The notes: a model not told the origin generated them from the sequence alone. Shown: positions 9,401-19,712, counted from the first letter of the stretch. The stretch: 64,000 nt of DNA from Heterobilharzia americana (GCA_944470555.2 OX104127.1:144995787-145059786); one strand, 5' to 3'. Numbers and translations: made by a program.

Positions 9401-12400
9401 AGATCAATTGTAACTACGACACATTCCAAATATTTTAATATTGCATCATGGATGATGTTAATGAACATGTTTAAGGGGGAGTAACAAACGGTTTGGAAAG
9501 TCACTCCTAAAAAGCAGCATATAGTTAGCTACAAGTTATTGTAGATGATCAAAACACTCACTTTAGTTGGCCATTCTGTTTTACTCAAGTAGATTAACGA
9601 TTTCGAATAATGTGATGGTGAAATGTACTGGGTGGTAGTGGAATCCACGGCACATGTTTCATCCCATTTGGAACTTTGCAGCTGAATGTACCTGCCTCTC
9701 AGTAAGTGATATTTTCCCCACCAAGACTCGAATCCAAGATCAATCACTTCAAACACCAGAGGGTTATCCAATAGGTTAACGAGTTACGATAGCCACTATT
9801 TGTGAGACTGGTATAAGTTTGGTCTTATAGCCTACAATTTCGAACAGTATTCACGATTTTGTTATCAGACAGTGTGAAAGAGAATTATCACAGTGTATAT
9901 TCCTTCATTTGGCCTCATTGAAAAACTGTATTACTTCTGTATAACTTCATACGTAGAGTAATTGATAAGTGTCTTTATTTAGTCTAATCCTCTTCACTTT
10001 TCTTTCTTCTGATGTTACAGCCTAATGAATATCATAAAGTTGAGAAAGCTGATATATTGAATCTGTGCTACAATGTATTCAAAGGAATTGCGAATATTAC
10101 CAAAGATGAACCTGGTAAGAGATTCTTTATTGCTTCCTAGCATAAACTTTGGTGTTTTTGTTGTGGTTTTTTAACTCCAATTTTTCTTGAATAATTTTTT
10201 TGATTATCTTAAGTGGTTATTATAAAAGATGATGGGCTAAGATAGAAAGGATCTTCATACATCATAGATACTGTAGAGATGAATGAACTATAGTGATAGT
10301 TAAGCTAACAACAGTAACAGAGTAAAGTTCACCATTGTATTTTTATTCTGTATGTATCAGAAATACTTCAGACGGGATGAATAGATTGAATTATTGTCAA
10401 TGTACAAGCTGTAATTATCAAAGGGAGACACTTCATTTTCTCTACATATGGCCATCTCTGATCTGTTGTAAATTAGTAGTCAAGGTTTCATAAAGTACAT
10501 TTGATATTCTAGCTGTATCCAAATAAATATGCGATTTCTTCCGTAAATTAACTTTCAATGTATTATGTGCCTAACATGAGCCGAATTAAAGCCATTATAA
10601 ACTCTGCAAACACCTAGGTATATATTATTGATGCTTATTGTTATGATAAATGTCAAACTAGTGTCTGGGTTCGACTCCATTTAGTATCATGAATATACGC
10701 TGTTGAGGATTCTTTAACTGGTTTTTGATGAGAGCTTTTTTCAGATTGACCTGGTTGATGACTGAAGGTGAGATGAAAATATGTCTTACAGCAGGATTCG
10801 AACCATTGACCTCTGGGTCATAAGACCCAGTTGCTGCTGACTAGATCTTAATTTCACTTCAATCACTAAGGGTTTTGTCAAACTATTATGTGAATTCGTT
10901 GTGACGCGTTACTGCCACCTGATCATATTCACACTGGCTGCCTAGTCAGGACTTCTCATCGAAATCCAAATCTAAGTGAATTAGAGAGGGCGTGGAGCAT
11001 CATATTGATTATCATTTGAGTATCTGAGATAGCCATAGTTTAGTAGACTACTAATGATACTGAGTGGTCGCTGGTTCGAATCTGGCCGCGGTCCGAATTT
11101 CTATTTCACCTTCAGTCACCACCCAGTATCAATAATAGTCTACCAAACTATGGCTATCTCAGATACTCAAATGATAATCAATATGGTGCTCCACCCCCTC
11201 TCTAATTCACTTAGATTTAGATTTGGATGAGAAGTCCTGACTAGGCAGCCAGTGTGAATATGATCAGGTGGCAGTAACGCGTCACAACAAATTCACATGA
11301 GCGTTCGACAAAACCCTTAGTGATTGAAGTGAAATAAAAATCTGATCAGTAGTCGGATCTCGTAGGGGAGTTGGTAGAGCATCGGGCTGGAAACCCAATG
11401 ATCATTGGTTGGAATTCAGCCATGGTCCAAATTTTCATTTCATCTTCAATCATCACCTAGTATAAATATTAGTACTTTCATTCATGGATCGATTACAGTA
11501 AGATAAAAATCATCTAGGTTTTTTTATCAATAGCAAAAATTAAGTTTAGTGGTGGATAATGGATAGCAGTGGAATGCAGAAAGGGTGTTTCGTCCTAGTG
11601 GGCAATCATGTCGATGCAGTCGACGATGAGAATTCATAAGCCACAACATCAGAACTATGTTCTATCCATCACACAAGGAGTGGGTCTGGTTGTAATGTTA
11701 GTGGGAACATCATCATACACTAGGGTATAGGTACACCCAGCTGACGAGTCATAGATAGGACGAAACCCATATCCTGGATTCCACTGTTAACATCCGCACA
11801 GGAGCCCATTTGTCAACAGTAACCTATCAATTCGGTCCAATCAACTATGGAAATTCACAAGATATAACATAAAATATGTTTGTTCTGATGTTCTTGTATT
11901 CAGATCTGTTTTATGTTGTAATCTTGACAGAATTGGGAGCACGTCTAAGAAAATTACGTAACAATTTGAATGAAGTATCATGCCCCTCATCATCATCATC
12001 ATCAACCTCACTTGTAACGAAAAATAATTCCACTCCACATGCTGATGAAATGGATAAAAGTTTATTGAAAGTGAATGAACAAAGCAATTCGTTAGATAAA
12101 CGCCTACATCAAACACACTATCATCATAAAAACAAACAACATTCACACTTTAATACTGTCGATTTGTTCAGTACATCAACACCTTCATCAGAAACACCAT
12201 TGTTCTGTACTGATTCTAGTCGCAGAACTTCTGAAGACAATAAAGAAAATAGAATACCAAAAATCATTATAAAGAATCCTCTATCAACTACAAACTATAC
12301 AATATCTAGTCCCGTTGTTACTGATGTTAACAGTATGCGCAATGTACCTTTGACGTTTGTTGTTCCGCAATCTCTGTCATCTTCATCTGTTTTCTCAACT

Positions 12401-12922
12401 CCTCCAAGTAGAATACATCTGAGCAGTTTTAGACATCAACAGATATGTGAACCTATTACCCAATGGCAATCAACACCTTTACAATGTACTGAGAAATGTA
12501 CCTCATTGTTAAATAATTCCGAAAGTGGTTTCTTCAGTAGTCAGACAATGGAGTTAACACCGAATATAACAAAGATGTCTACATTCAATGGAAAAGATAC
12601 TAAGGTCAATGTATTGGAATTGGTTGATTCCTCTTCTATAGAAGTGTCACATACCGCATCATCATCACCTTCATTGTCATCACCATTGCCAAGAGACTAT
12701 GTATCAGCCTTCAGTAAACCAACAAAAAGATTATCTAAGGTCAACATAACCAGATCATCAGATGCATTTGTTACATCCAATGGTTATCAACACCATAATA
12801 AAACAACTAATAGTGATAGTGGTATTTGGCTTACTCCTGACACTTCTGCATCAATTGAAACTCTTCATGATGTTAAACCTACTCATAGGACTGTACCTAT
12901 GTGGAGGCCATATTTAGACTAG
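6284..12922 (+). CDS. HES (Hairy/Enhancer-of-split) type bHLH transcriptional repressor, four exons
   Basis: The coding sequence joins 6284-6487, 7729-7824, 10021-10114 and 11931-12922, giving about 461 residues. All introns are GT-AG and the phases fit (0, 0, 1). The basic region and helix 1 (MERRRRACISDKMNALHNLA) begin at about residue 74, and helix 2 carries VEKADILNL, the HES hallmark (KLEKADILE in relatives). MWRPYLD at the C-terminus contains WRPY, a Groucho co-repressor binding motif related to WRPW. HES proteins bind DNA as dimers in the nucleus and repress developmental genes. Oddities: the HES basic-region proline is replaced by Gln (KQNMERRRR), a conserved Arg is Cys (RACI), and there is no clear Orange domain. 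LGARLRKL...LNEVS after the bHLH may be its remnant. The middle is Ser/Thr-rich and looks disordered. The family call is firm; the exact orthologue is not. Confidence 0.86.
7145..7655 (-). repeat. Family C SINE, partial tandem dimer in HES intron 1
   Basis: Two minus-strand units follow one another. GATGGCGATGGTTTGACAGA at 7154 recurs as GATAGCCATGACTTGGTAGA at 7480, a period of about 326 bp. Both have tRNA-like heads (reverse complements of GAGTTGGTAGAGCATTGAG and GGTTCGAATCC). Confidence 0.75.
7729..7824 (+). CDS. HES-like gene, exon 2: basic region and helix 1
   Basis: The acceptor is AATAATAATAG|TTG at 7728/7729 behind a T-rich tract, and the donor is GAT|GTAAGC at 7825. The 96 nt encode 32 residues including MERRRRACI and helix 1. 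The phase is 0 at both ends. Confidence 0.85.
8320..8560 (+). repeat. Family A SINE with hammerhead remnant in HES intron 2
   Basis: The copy is in the sense orientation of the gene. The hammerhead core CTGAGGA (8493-8499) and GAAA are kept, and GGAC remains. Stem II is reduced to three pairs (GTCA with GGAC) and stem I is mismatched (CATACTG with CATTGC). Activity is doubtful. Confidence 0.7.
8950..9076. mobile_element. MITE-like palindromic element, copy 2
   Basis: In HES intron 2. Left arm: AAAATAACCAATCAGATTCC. Right arm: CGTAATTGGTTGTCTCAGC, then GGGGTGGAGTTTAAAG. The ends are less well preserved than in the copy at 41974. Confidence 0.55.
9620..9815 (-). repeat. Family B (Sm-alpha type) SINE, degenerate, in HES intron 2
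   Basis: The reverse complement shows GGCTATCGTAACTC..., a tRNA-like head, CACTTACTGAGAGGCAGGTA and a decayed hammerhead ending near GGATTCCACTACC. The core has mutated, so it is probably inactive. Confidence 0.65.
10021..10114 (+). CDS. HES-like gene, exon 3: loop and helix 2
   Basis: The acceptor is a pyrimidine tract ending GATGTTACAG|CCT, and the donor is CCTG|GTAAGA. The 94 nt encode PNEYHKVEKADILNLCYNVF and about 11 more residues, leaving phase 1. Confidence 0.87.
10745..11475. repeat. Family C SINE head-to-head pair forming a large palindrome in HES intron 3
   Basis: A minus-strand copy (about 10745-11070) meets a plus-strand copy (about 11070-11475). From about 10830 to 11060 the left arm is nearly the exact reverse complement of about 11120-11350, sharing for example CTGACTAGGCAGCCAGTGTG. 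The plus arm continues into a full tRNA-like head (GGGAGTTGGTAGAGCATCGG). The arms could form a roughly 230-300 bp hairpin in the pre-mRNA. Confidence 0.8.
11562..11845. repeat. Family B SINE with minus stub and plus hammerhead, HES intron 3
   Basis: A minus stub (AGCAGTGGAATGCAG...TTTCGTCC) is followed by a plus copy with GGTACACCCAG, the hammerhead and the family B tail (CATCCGCACAGGAGCCCATT, AATTCGGTCCAATCAAC). It ends about 90 bp before the exon 4 acceptor. Confidence 0.7.
11733..11779 (+). ncRNA. Hammerhead ribozyme (family B) in sense orientation within HES intron 3
   Basis: Core CTGACGA (11741-11747); stem II is GTC with GAC in the ATAGATAGGAC segment; GAAA at 11762-11765; cleavage triplet ATC, C at 11773. 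Stem I is CCAG with CTGG. All core bases are present. Stem II and the outer stem I have mismatches. Confidence 0.65.
11931..12922 (+). CDS. HES-like gene, exon 4: C-terminal region with WRPY
   Basis: The acceptor TAATCTTGACAG|AATTGG restores the frame: G from exon 3 plus AA gives Glu. About 330 residues follow to TAG at 12920, rich in Ser/Thr, with an SSSSSS run and KENRIPKIIIKNP, ending MWRPYLD. The open frame extends 5' of the acceptor to 11876, but that part is probably intron. Confidence 0.85.
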
Positions 12923-13490
12923 ATTCTGTATAGTTCAATTCTTATCAGGCGCCAAATGTTATCCATTTGAACAATGATACATACACATTTGTAAATCTAG
13001 TAAAACTAAGGGAACAAGATTTTACTGATACAAAATTATTAGATATAAAAACTCTTATCTTTAACAAATCTGTACAAATATTTTAATTTATATATAATTT
13101 ACTTTTTTCATATACAAATAGAGTATACTTTTCATTAGTTTGTTGTTAACTAACTTCATCACTATCTCATACAGTCTGAGCATTGATAGTCATGAGTTGT
13201 CACTATAATTCAACTGGGTTCAAGCTAGACTTGGTATATGGACGTAACATTATGATGAATAGTAAAAAAAGAAGCTAAGCCAAGTCAGTTAACTGCACTG
13301 ACAGTATTTCCTCTCATAGAGAGGTTACTACTATAAAGTCCCATGTGTTTGTTTACATTATCATTGGCTGAACGGTAGATTTACTCAACAATCGATCCTA
13401 AATACACTTTTAACTCTTGGCATAGTGTTACATTCAGATTATGATGAAGTAAACACTGTAGATCACATAAAAATCAATCAGTCTAGTTTA
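12923..13490. other. 3' flank of the HES-like gene
   Basis: AT-rich sequence that probably holds the 3' UTR. I see no canonical AATAAA close to the stop; AT-rich variants near 13080-13110 are candidates only. Confidence 0.4.
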
Positions 13491-13598
13491 AAGTATTCAA
13501 AAATTAAATTTTGAGGGAGTTGTAGAGATTTGGAATTATTTCAAGTTGTTATTCATTGTAGACTGACTACCAGTTGGAGGAATAAAGGAAACCTAGGA

Positions 13599-13647
13599 GT
13601 ACTGGACAACTGTTTCGTCCAACTAGCATGGGACTCCTCAGCAGTGC
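13599..13647 (-). ncRNA. Compact hammerhead ribozyme (family A), intact core
   Basis: On the minus strand: GCACTG, CTGAGGA, GTCC, loop, GGAC, GAAA, CAGTTGTC, CAGTAC. Stem I has one mismatch (GCACTG with CAGTAC); everything else matches the family consensus. Confidence 0.75.
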
Positions 13648-13810
13648 GCACCCACGACATCGCACCATCAGGGATCGAACCCGCGACCTTCAGGTTCCAC
13701 GGCAAGCGCGTTACCATTGAGTCACTGGGTTAGAATCCAATGCTCCATATTTCCAACTTCCGCAACCTGAAGGTCGCGGGTTCGATCCCTGCTGGTGGGG
13801 TCGTGGGTGC

Positions 13811-13856
13811 GCACTCCTGAGGAGTCCCATACTAGGACGAAACGGCTGTCCAGTGC
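13811..13856 (+). ncRNA. Compact hammerhead ribozyme (family A)
   Basis: CTGAGGA at 13817-13823, stem II GTCC/GGAC with a seven-base loop, GAAA at 13839-13842, cleavage after C13850, 3' stem I CAGTGC. The pair next to the core in stem I is C-C, because GCACTG has become GCACTC. Confidence 0.7.
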
Positions 13857-14596
13857 TCCCAGGTTTCCTTTGTTCCTCCAACTGATGTCAGTCTACAATG
13901 AATAACAACTTGAAGTATTCAAAAATGTTTATTTTTTTGTGATAATATGTTAAAGAGCACGATTATTTTGTACCAGAGTGAACTACCTGTTGAATCTCTG
14001 AGACCAATCAGTTAATGTATGTAACACATTCCCATAAAACTCACAATTTAATATTTAACATTCTGAAGTTATGAGATTTGTAGAACAAGAAGAATAAAGT
14101 GAAAAGTTTGAGGAATGTAAGATGCAGTAGAAAAAAAAAGAATAACGCACGACAAATTCCTTTGATTTTTCGTGGTTTAGACTGAATAATCTGAGAAAAT
14201 GTATTCCACTATAGTTTATATTTCTTTCACACACGTCAGATATACGATTAATGCGTGAGAAATGGACCACAACACTTGACGTCATTTCGTCTTTTTCTTC
14301 CCTTTCTCCAAGCAGCTGCAGTTTTAGTGGACAATGGTGGTGGTGGTGGTGATGAGCCATTTCAATGAGGACGGCATACAAATAGATCGTTTACATTAAC
14401 GAATACACATAGGCGTATATCATGCATCAAGTGATTGAGTTAACACTTTCAGTTCACATAAAGCCACGTACGAAATTTCACCACTAATTTTGGTTATCAG
14501 AAAAAACCAAAATATATCACGTTCTCTAGAATTCTTTTTTCCTTTCCTATGTGATGATAACGACCGTGTCCTGAAAAGAGTACTGAAAACTGTCAG

Positions 14597-14737
<141 letters not shown>

Positions 14738-14781
14738 CAAATGTGTCACAGAGAACGCACTGTCCATTCAACCACAGGACT

Positions 14782-15260
14782 AGAGTTCAACGAACCACAG
14801 TTTCCTACTGCTGTCAGTTCCCCATATATAGTGACTATTCACAAAGATCTTCAGTTATGACTCACTTCACTTCCGACTAGTTGATCCCCATAGGTTACGA
14901 CTTCTCATTAGAACTTCGAAATAGCTATCTGGAAGCATAATTCTCTAACTGATTTGAGACTGTGACAAGTACTAGATTGAAAAAAAATCTACATAAACAT
15001 ACCGTCTATCAGTGATAGTCTTTGAAATGAATATCTCGCAGTTCTAATGAGAAGTCAGAACCTATGAGGTTAACCAGTCGGAAGTGAAGCGGATAGCAAC
15101 TGAAGACCTTGGTAGATATTCGTACTATATCGTAAACTGACATAAACAGGAAAGTGTGGGGCGTTGAACTACCACCATCCGGTTACCGTATGGTAAATGC
15201 GTTCGTCATGAAACCTAAAAAATCCTAAGTTCAATCACCGATGGGGTGGTGGGTTCTTTC
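14782..15260. repeat. Family A SINE remnants, head-to-head
   Basis: A minus fragment (about 14782-14940, CTTCACTTCCGACTAGTTGA, CGACTTCTCATTAGAACTTC) is followed by a plus fragment (about 15020-15260, TCTAATGAGAAGTCAGAACC, CCAGTCGGAAGTGAAGCGGA). The plus fragment runs to a decayed tRNA-like end. The ribozyme part is lost. Confidence 0.65.
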
Positions 15261-16088
15261 GGTAGCCAAAGTATTTAGGTTAGGTAGTGTAAGCAGCTTG
15301 GTACCAGTAGAGCAATTAAAAATTCAGTTATATTATTGAAAAAGTAATATTACTGAATACAAACAGTGTCTCCAGGGTTTTGTCTGAGATTAAGGTGTTT
15401 CATATACACTTAACTTTGCTGCCATGGTAGTAGAGTAACTGTATTCATCTCAAACTATTGCTAGGAGTTGCTGACAGGTAGTTTATTCTCGATTATCTTT
15501 GGGTTTTCACCACTCAAATGCTCGATAGATTCAAACTGTCAACCACTTTGCTGTCTAAAAGTGAAAATCGTAAGGCAAAATCAATAAATATGGTTTCATT
15601 GTTTGCTTTCTCTGTGAAGTGTCAAGACACTGAGATAGTTGAACTTGGTTTAACTAGGAAGTAATAAGTTTTGCTTCAGTTGACAAGATTTTCACTAGAC
15701 TTTAGAGAGATAGCTATTTTTAGATGTTAGTTGTCAGAGATTGAACTCTTATCATTCGAAACTCAGAAATATTTGAGTCAATTAAAGAATTGAGAACTGT
15801 TTAGTATCCTTACTTATCGTTACTTTGTAATGTTCTAGCCAGTACATTGCTCTTCGATCTTGTATTTTTGTACACAGAGCTTTCAACACTAACCTAGGGG
15901 TCATGTTGAATAAAGTCTGACGAAAATGTATATTCGCTGTGATTATTGGCAGATGTAATGGCTAATTTTAATTCATTAAATGAAAAACCTAGTTCTGACC
16001 ACATCTTCACCATTCCAAACCAACTATTCTAAGTTACCACAAGGATTAGATAGATAGATGTAACCCAATACTCCACACACTCTATCAA
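15261..16088. other. Region upstream of the Penelope-like relic
   Basis: No recognised exon or repeat. It may include decayed 5' sequence of the relic that follows. Confidence 0.4.
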
Positions 16089-17676
16089 ATGAACATCACA
16101 ATCAACCAAATGATCTCTGGAAAAATTGAAGACTTAGCCATGATACTTTTTGACAAAGATGATGAAATAGTGCTTCTGAACAAATTATTCATTGCATCAG
16201 ATAGAAACACAAAACATACAGTTCAGAAAGACCCTGTGGATGAAACAGAGCGTCAATTGTCCAGTATATTGATGAAGATTAAGCAGTTATCAGCAATAAA
16301 CTCTATGAACAATTCCATCCATCAGGTTCCTCGATCCCTCAACTATATGATCTATTTAGATTGAACAAAAAAGGTGGTTCCCCCTCGTCTAATATTAGAC
16401 ATGACTCATTCAGTTGCAAAATGATTCGTCAAGATCCTGGATCCAGTGAAGGATGAAATTTTGAAACATAGTCTGTATGATACATTTAATGCTGGGTATG
16501 ACGTTAATTTCTATGATTACGATTTTAATAAATGTTGAGTTGATAAAATACAATTGGTGTTAATTAAAGAACCGCTGAAAGCTAGAGAGCATTAGACAGC
16601 TATCATGGCTGGACTCAAAACATCCTATAGGATCGACCTTAAGACTGTTATCTTTGTTAGTGAGCATGCTGTCATAGGTCTACTTCCCAACTTCCATCAA
16701 TTCACTATATATCACTATTAATCAATGTTATTAATGAGAGTCCATGTTCCCTTTTGAATTGGCAGGAAATTCATTCCAAAACTACTCTTTAATTAGTACT
16801 GTGAGGTTGATCAAATTCTCATAAACTAGCAAATCGAGTAAACTTTTCCCGACAAATGGTATACTGCAAAGGTTCATCATTGAAAACAGCATGTGGAGTG
16901 GTACCTACTTGAATTCTAATAGCTAACTAGAGAGGGGAATTAGTTAGAACTCTATTTTACAGAGTTAAGATGATATAAAATGGCCGAAGAGTTAGGAACA
17001 ACTGAAAGATGCTCACAAGACGATGGATATCCATAAGGATTTCTGAACAGATATGGAAAAACAGAAGACAAACTGTCGACGAAATTTATAGTCAATAGTC
17101 CTTTTCGTCAGAATCAAAGGTAATGATGTTACAGGAAACATTAACGGAAGACTGAAGGCGTCATTGGCTAGAACTTTCCCTTCAAGCGTCTTAATTCCTG
17201 TGTTATCAAACAATGTGCTATTTAGCCCAGTCAGAAGTCGACGGGTACCCTCCCTCTGTATATATCAATTTATGTGTAGCTGCCAAGGCAGATACATTGC
17301 AAGAACAGAAAGAAGCGTTTTTCTCAGATTCCCTGAAAGCATTTCGGAAAGCCTACAACTGAAGGGAAGTAACAGTCTAAACACCGCTATCATTCAGCAT
17401 CTGGTTGACACTGGACATCAAGCAGATATCTTCATTTCTTTCAAGATATTAAACAAACGAATGAGCTCAATTCTCCTGAAGTTTACTGATACCACAGTCA
17501 TAAGACGCCTCAAATCTGACTTATGTGTTCACAAAGAAGCTAAAATCAACCTCCAATCTACCTTGATAACCTGTCTTGACAATTATTTGATAACGTCATC
17601 CTTTATCGCTTTTAGATGTTTATTCCTTCATTCTTATTTAGTTGCGTCATCTTTTATTCATACTGAATGTTTCTAA
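16089..17676 (+). pseudogene. Penelope-like retroelement relic: reverse transcriptase and GIY-YIG endonuclease
   Basis: Penelope-like elements encode an RT followed by a GIY-YIG endonuclease. The 16089-16364 frame resembles the N-terminal RT region (KDPVDETERQLSSILMKIKQ). An overlapping frame then gives HPSGSSIPQLYDLFRLNKKGG, and after a shift VPPRLILDMTHSVAK and LDPVKDEILKHSLYDTF, matching the conserved LYGLPKIHK, VPLRPILDM and following blocks. The middle palm is badly eroded. The 17164-17676 frame carries the linker and endonuclease: YQFMCSCQGRYIARTERSV, then AIIQHLVDTGHQ and LKSDLCVHKEA. The diagnostic YIG is YIA here. Frameshifts and stops mean it cannot make an intact protein. The assignment rests on motif order read by eye. 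Confidence 0.78.
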
Positions 17677-17828
17677 CTAACTGGGCTTAATGAGCAGTAT
17701 TTTGCTTATTTATCGAATGACGTAATTCGATAATATTAAGCCCGTTTATTAGGATTGCTACTCCTATCGTAATTTTGATTCTAGAAACTTCCATTGGGTT
17801 ACGTATATGGTGGTGACAACCAGTTAAC

Positions 17829-18324
17829 ATTTACCAATCTTCGCATTTCGTCCTATTTGGGACTCGTCAGCTGGATGTACCTGCTTCCCAGTGAGTGATG
17901 TTGTTCCCATTGGGACTCGGACTCGGGAGCGATCGCTTCAAACGCCAGCGCGTTATCCACCACACCACCGAGCCACGATAGCCACTTCTTGTGCAACGGG
18001 TATAGGTTTTAGTGTTGTTGCTTGTAGCATCGTGGCTCGGTGGTGTGGTGGATAACGCGCTGGCGTTTGAAGCGATCGCTCCCAAGTCCGAGTCCCGGTG
18101 GGAACAACATCACTCACTGGGAAGCAGGTACATCCAGCTGACGAGTCCCAAACAGTACGAAATGCGCATCCTGGATTCCACTGCCCATCATTACTAAACA
18201 TAGTTAAAAGACAGGCCATATCGAGGTATCCGTATAGGAGCCCATATGCCAACAGAGACTGAATAATTCGGTCCAGTCAACGACGGTGTAATACAAGCAA
18301 TAACACTAAAATTTACCAACCTTC
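17829..18324. mobile_element. Family B (Sm-alpha type) head-to-head composite with 14-bp flanking repeats
   Basis: ATTTACCAATCTTC (17829-17842) and ATTTACCAACCTTC (18311-18324; one mismatch) flank a minus copy (17843-18025) joined to a plus copy (about 18026-18310). Both arms have a tRNA-like promoter (TGGCTCGGTGG A box; GTCCGAGTCCC B box), and their shared part is nearly identical. The outer end of the minus arm lies within the hammerhead, a few bases short of the expected cleavage point. The plus arm runs through the hammerhead to the family tail. Confidence 0.82.
18132..18176 (+). ncRNA. Hammerhead ribozyme (family B, Sm-alpha type)
   Basis: Stem I is ATCCAG (18132-18137) with CTGGAT (18171-18176), perfect. 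The core is CTGACGA (18138-18144). Stem II is GTCC with GTAC, one mismatch against the usual GGAC. GAAA is at 18159-18162, stem III is the ATGCGCAT self-complement, and cleavage is after C18170 (triplet ATC). This matches the described Schistosoma hammerhead design. Confidence 0.8.
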
Positions 18325-18594
18325 CTTAAATCTGTCACCATAATTGACCTTTACTCTGTGAGACTATTTCTATCCTTCTCAACTACGGACTGATATTTTT
18401 TTTCTCCAGCAAAACTATACATTCGATATTCTAAGTTGTAAGCAGTTTATGAGACACTATGAAAATAAAATGGATCCGTTTGATTCTACTTACATTGTTG
18501 TTATTTTAAAAACCTTACTGAACTTTTATAAATAAAGTAGGATTCATTTTGGAGGTTTGTGAGAATTTATTTATTTATTTAACGGTTGATAATC

Positions 18595-18745
18595 ATCAAT
18601 GACAACGTGCTGGCCACAGAACCAGAAAGTCATGAGTTCGAGCCCAGGCGGTGAGGAATCATATGGGTGCTCACTGCTGAGGAGTTCCATATTAAAACGA
18701 GACAGATCCGCAGATTTCCAAATGCTTCTCAACCTGAAAGTGGAC
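18595..18745 (+). repeat. Family A SINE fragment, degenerate
   Basis: Shows ACGTGCTGGCCACAGAACC, TGAGTTCGAGCCCAGG and GCTCACTGCTGAGGAGTTCC. The hammerhead core is kept, but GGACGAAA has become AAACGAGA, so it should be inactive. Confidence 0.65.
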
Positions 18746-18959
18746 TCACTTCTGTGCAAAATAATTTTTTATATTTTATACTGTGATAAACTCATGTTCA
18801 TGAAATATGAACTTCTAAAGTTATTTGGAAATTTCTACCTATATTAGTGGTCGTTTGATAAACTTTCATCCTTCACTTTTGAGCCAAAAAGGAATCTGCA
18901 TCACAAGTTGTTATTCATTGTAGACTGACATCAGTTGGAGGAACAAAGGAAACCTGGGA

Positions 18960-19008
18960 GTACTGGACAAATGTTTCGTCCAACTAGCATGGGACTCCTC
19001 AGCAGTGC
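18960..19008 (-). ncRNA. Compact hammerhead ribozyme (family A)
   Basis: Minus strand: GCACTG, CTGAGGA, GTCC, loop, GGAC, GAAA, CATTTGTC, CAGTAC. All core bases are present and stem I has one mismatch. Confidence 0.72.
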
Positions 19009-19347
19009 GCACCCACGACCCCGCACCATCAGGGCTCGAACCCGAGACCTTCAGGTTGCGTGGCCAGCGCGCTGCCACTGAGCCACTGGGTCAGAATCCA
19101 ATGCTCCATATTTCCAACTTCTGTTAGCTCACGATATAGCGTAACCGCCACCCAATGTCATCATTGAGTAACTGTCCTCACGACTTCTCATTGGAACTTC
19201 GGGAATACCTCTCGAAGCTAGTCACCAATGAGCAGAAGTTGGAAATATGGACCAATGAATTCTGACCCAGTGGCTCAATGGTAACGCACTGGACGCGCAA
19301 CCTGAAGGTCACGGGTTCCATCCCTGATGGTGCGGGGTCGTGAGTGC

Positions 19348-19396
19348 GCGCCGCTGAGGAGTCCCATGCTAGTTGGACGAAACAGTTGTCCAGTGC
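19348..19396 (+). ncRNA. Compact hammerhead ribozyme (family A)
   Basis: Core CTGAGGA (19354-19360), GTCC/GGAC, GAAA, cleavage after C19390, 3' stem I CAGTGC. The 5' stem I strand is GCGCCG, giving one mismatch and one wobble. Confidence 0.7.
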
Positions 19397-19712
19397 TTCC
19401 AGGTTTCCTTTGTTCCTCCAACTGATGTCAGTCTATGATGAATAACAACTTGTATTCCCAACAAACCTCGAAACTGAAATAATGTCCCAATGATCATTAA
19501 TGACGTGTTTCTGGATGAGGTCTCCTGAAATTTTAGTGATAAGTCATGACTTCGATGGTATTTAATGAAGGTTGCTCTATTTCGTGAATTGACAAGAAGA
19601 AGTAGGAAAATGTGGACGAATGGATTTTGACTTCGTGGCTGAATGGCAACGCGCTGGCCACGCAACCTGAAGGTCTCGGGTTCGATCCCTGATGGTGCGA
19701 GGTCGTGGGTGC

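Larger units (their letters stand above)
13491..13926. mobile_element. Family A head-to-head composite with 14-bp flanking repeats
   Basis: AAGTATTCAAAAAT occurs at 13491-13504 and 13913-13926, directly outside a minus copy (about 13505-13768) joined to a plus copy (about 13769-13912). The plus copy begins inside the tRNA-like domain (GCAACCTGAAGGTCGCGGG), so it is 5' truncated at the join. Both outer ends are family 3' ends or lie close to them. Confidence 0.82.

Noticed and set aside
11365..11430. Genuine tRNA gene in the family C head
   Set aside because: A and B boxes are clear, but it recurs as a repeat with a common tail and lacks a convincing acceptor stem, so it is a tRNA-derived SINE.
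13491..13926. DNA transposon with terminal inverted repeats
   Set aside because: The inverted ends are simply 3' tails of two opposed SINE copies with internal Pol III boxes and ribozymes, and no transposase family signature is present.
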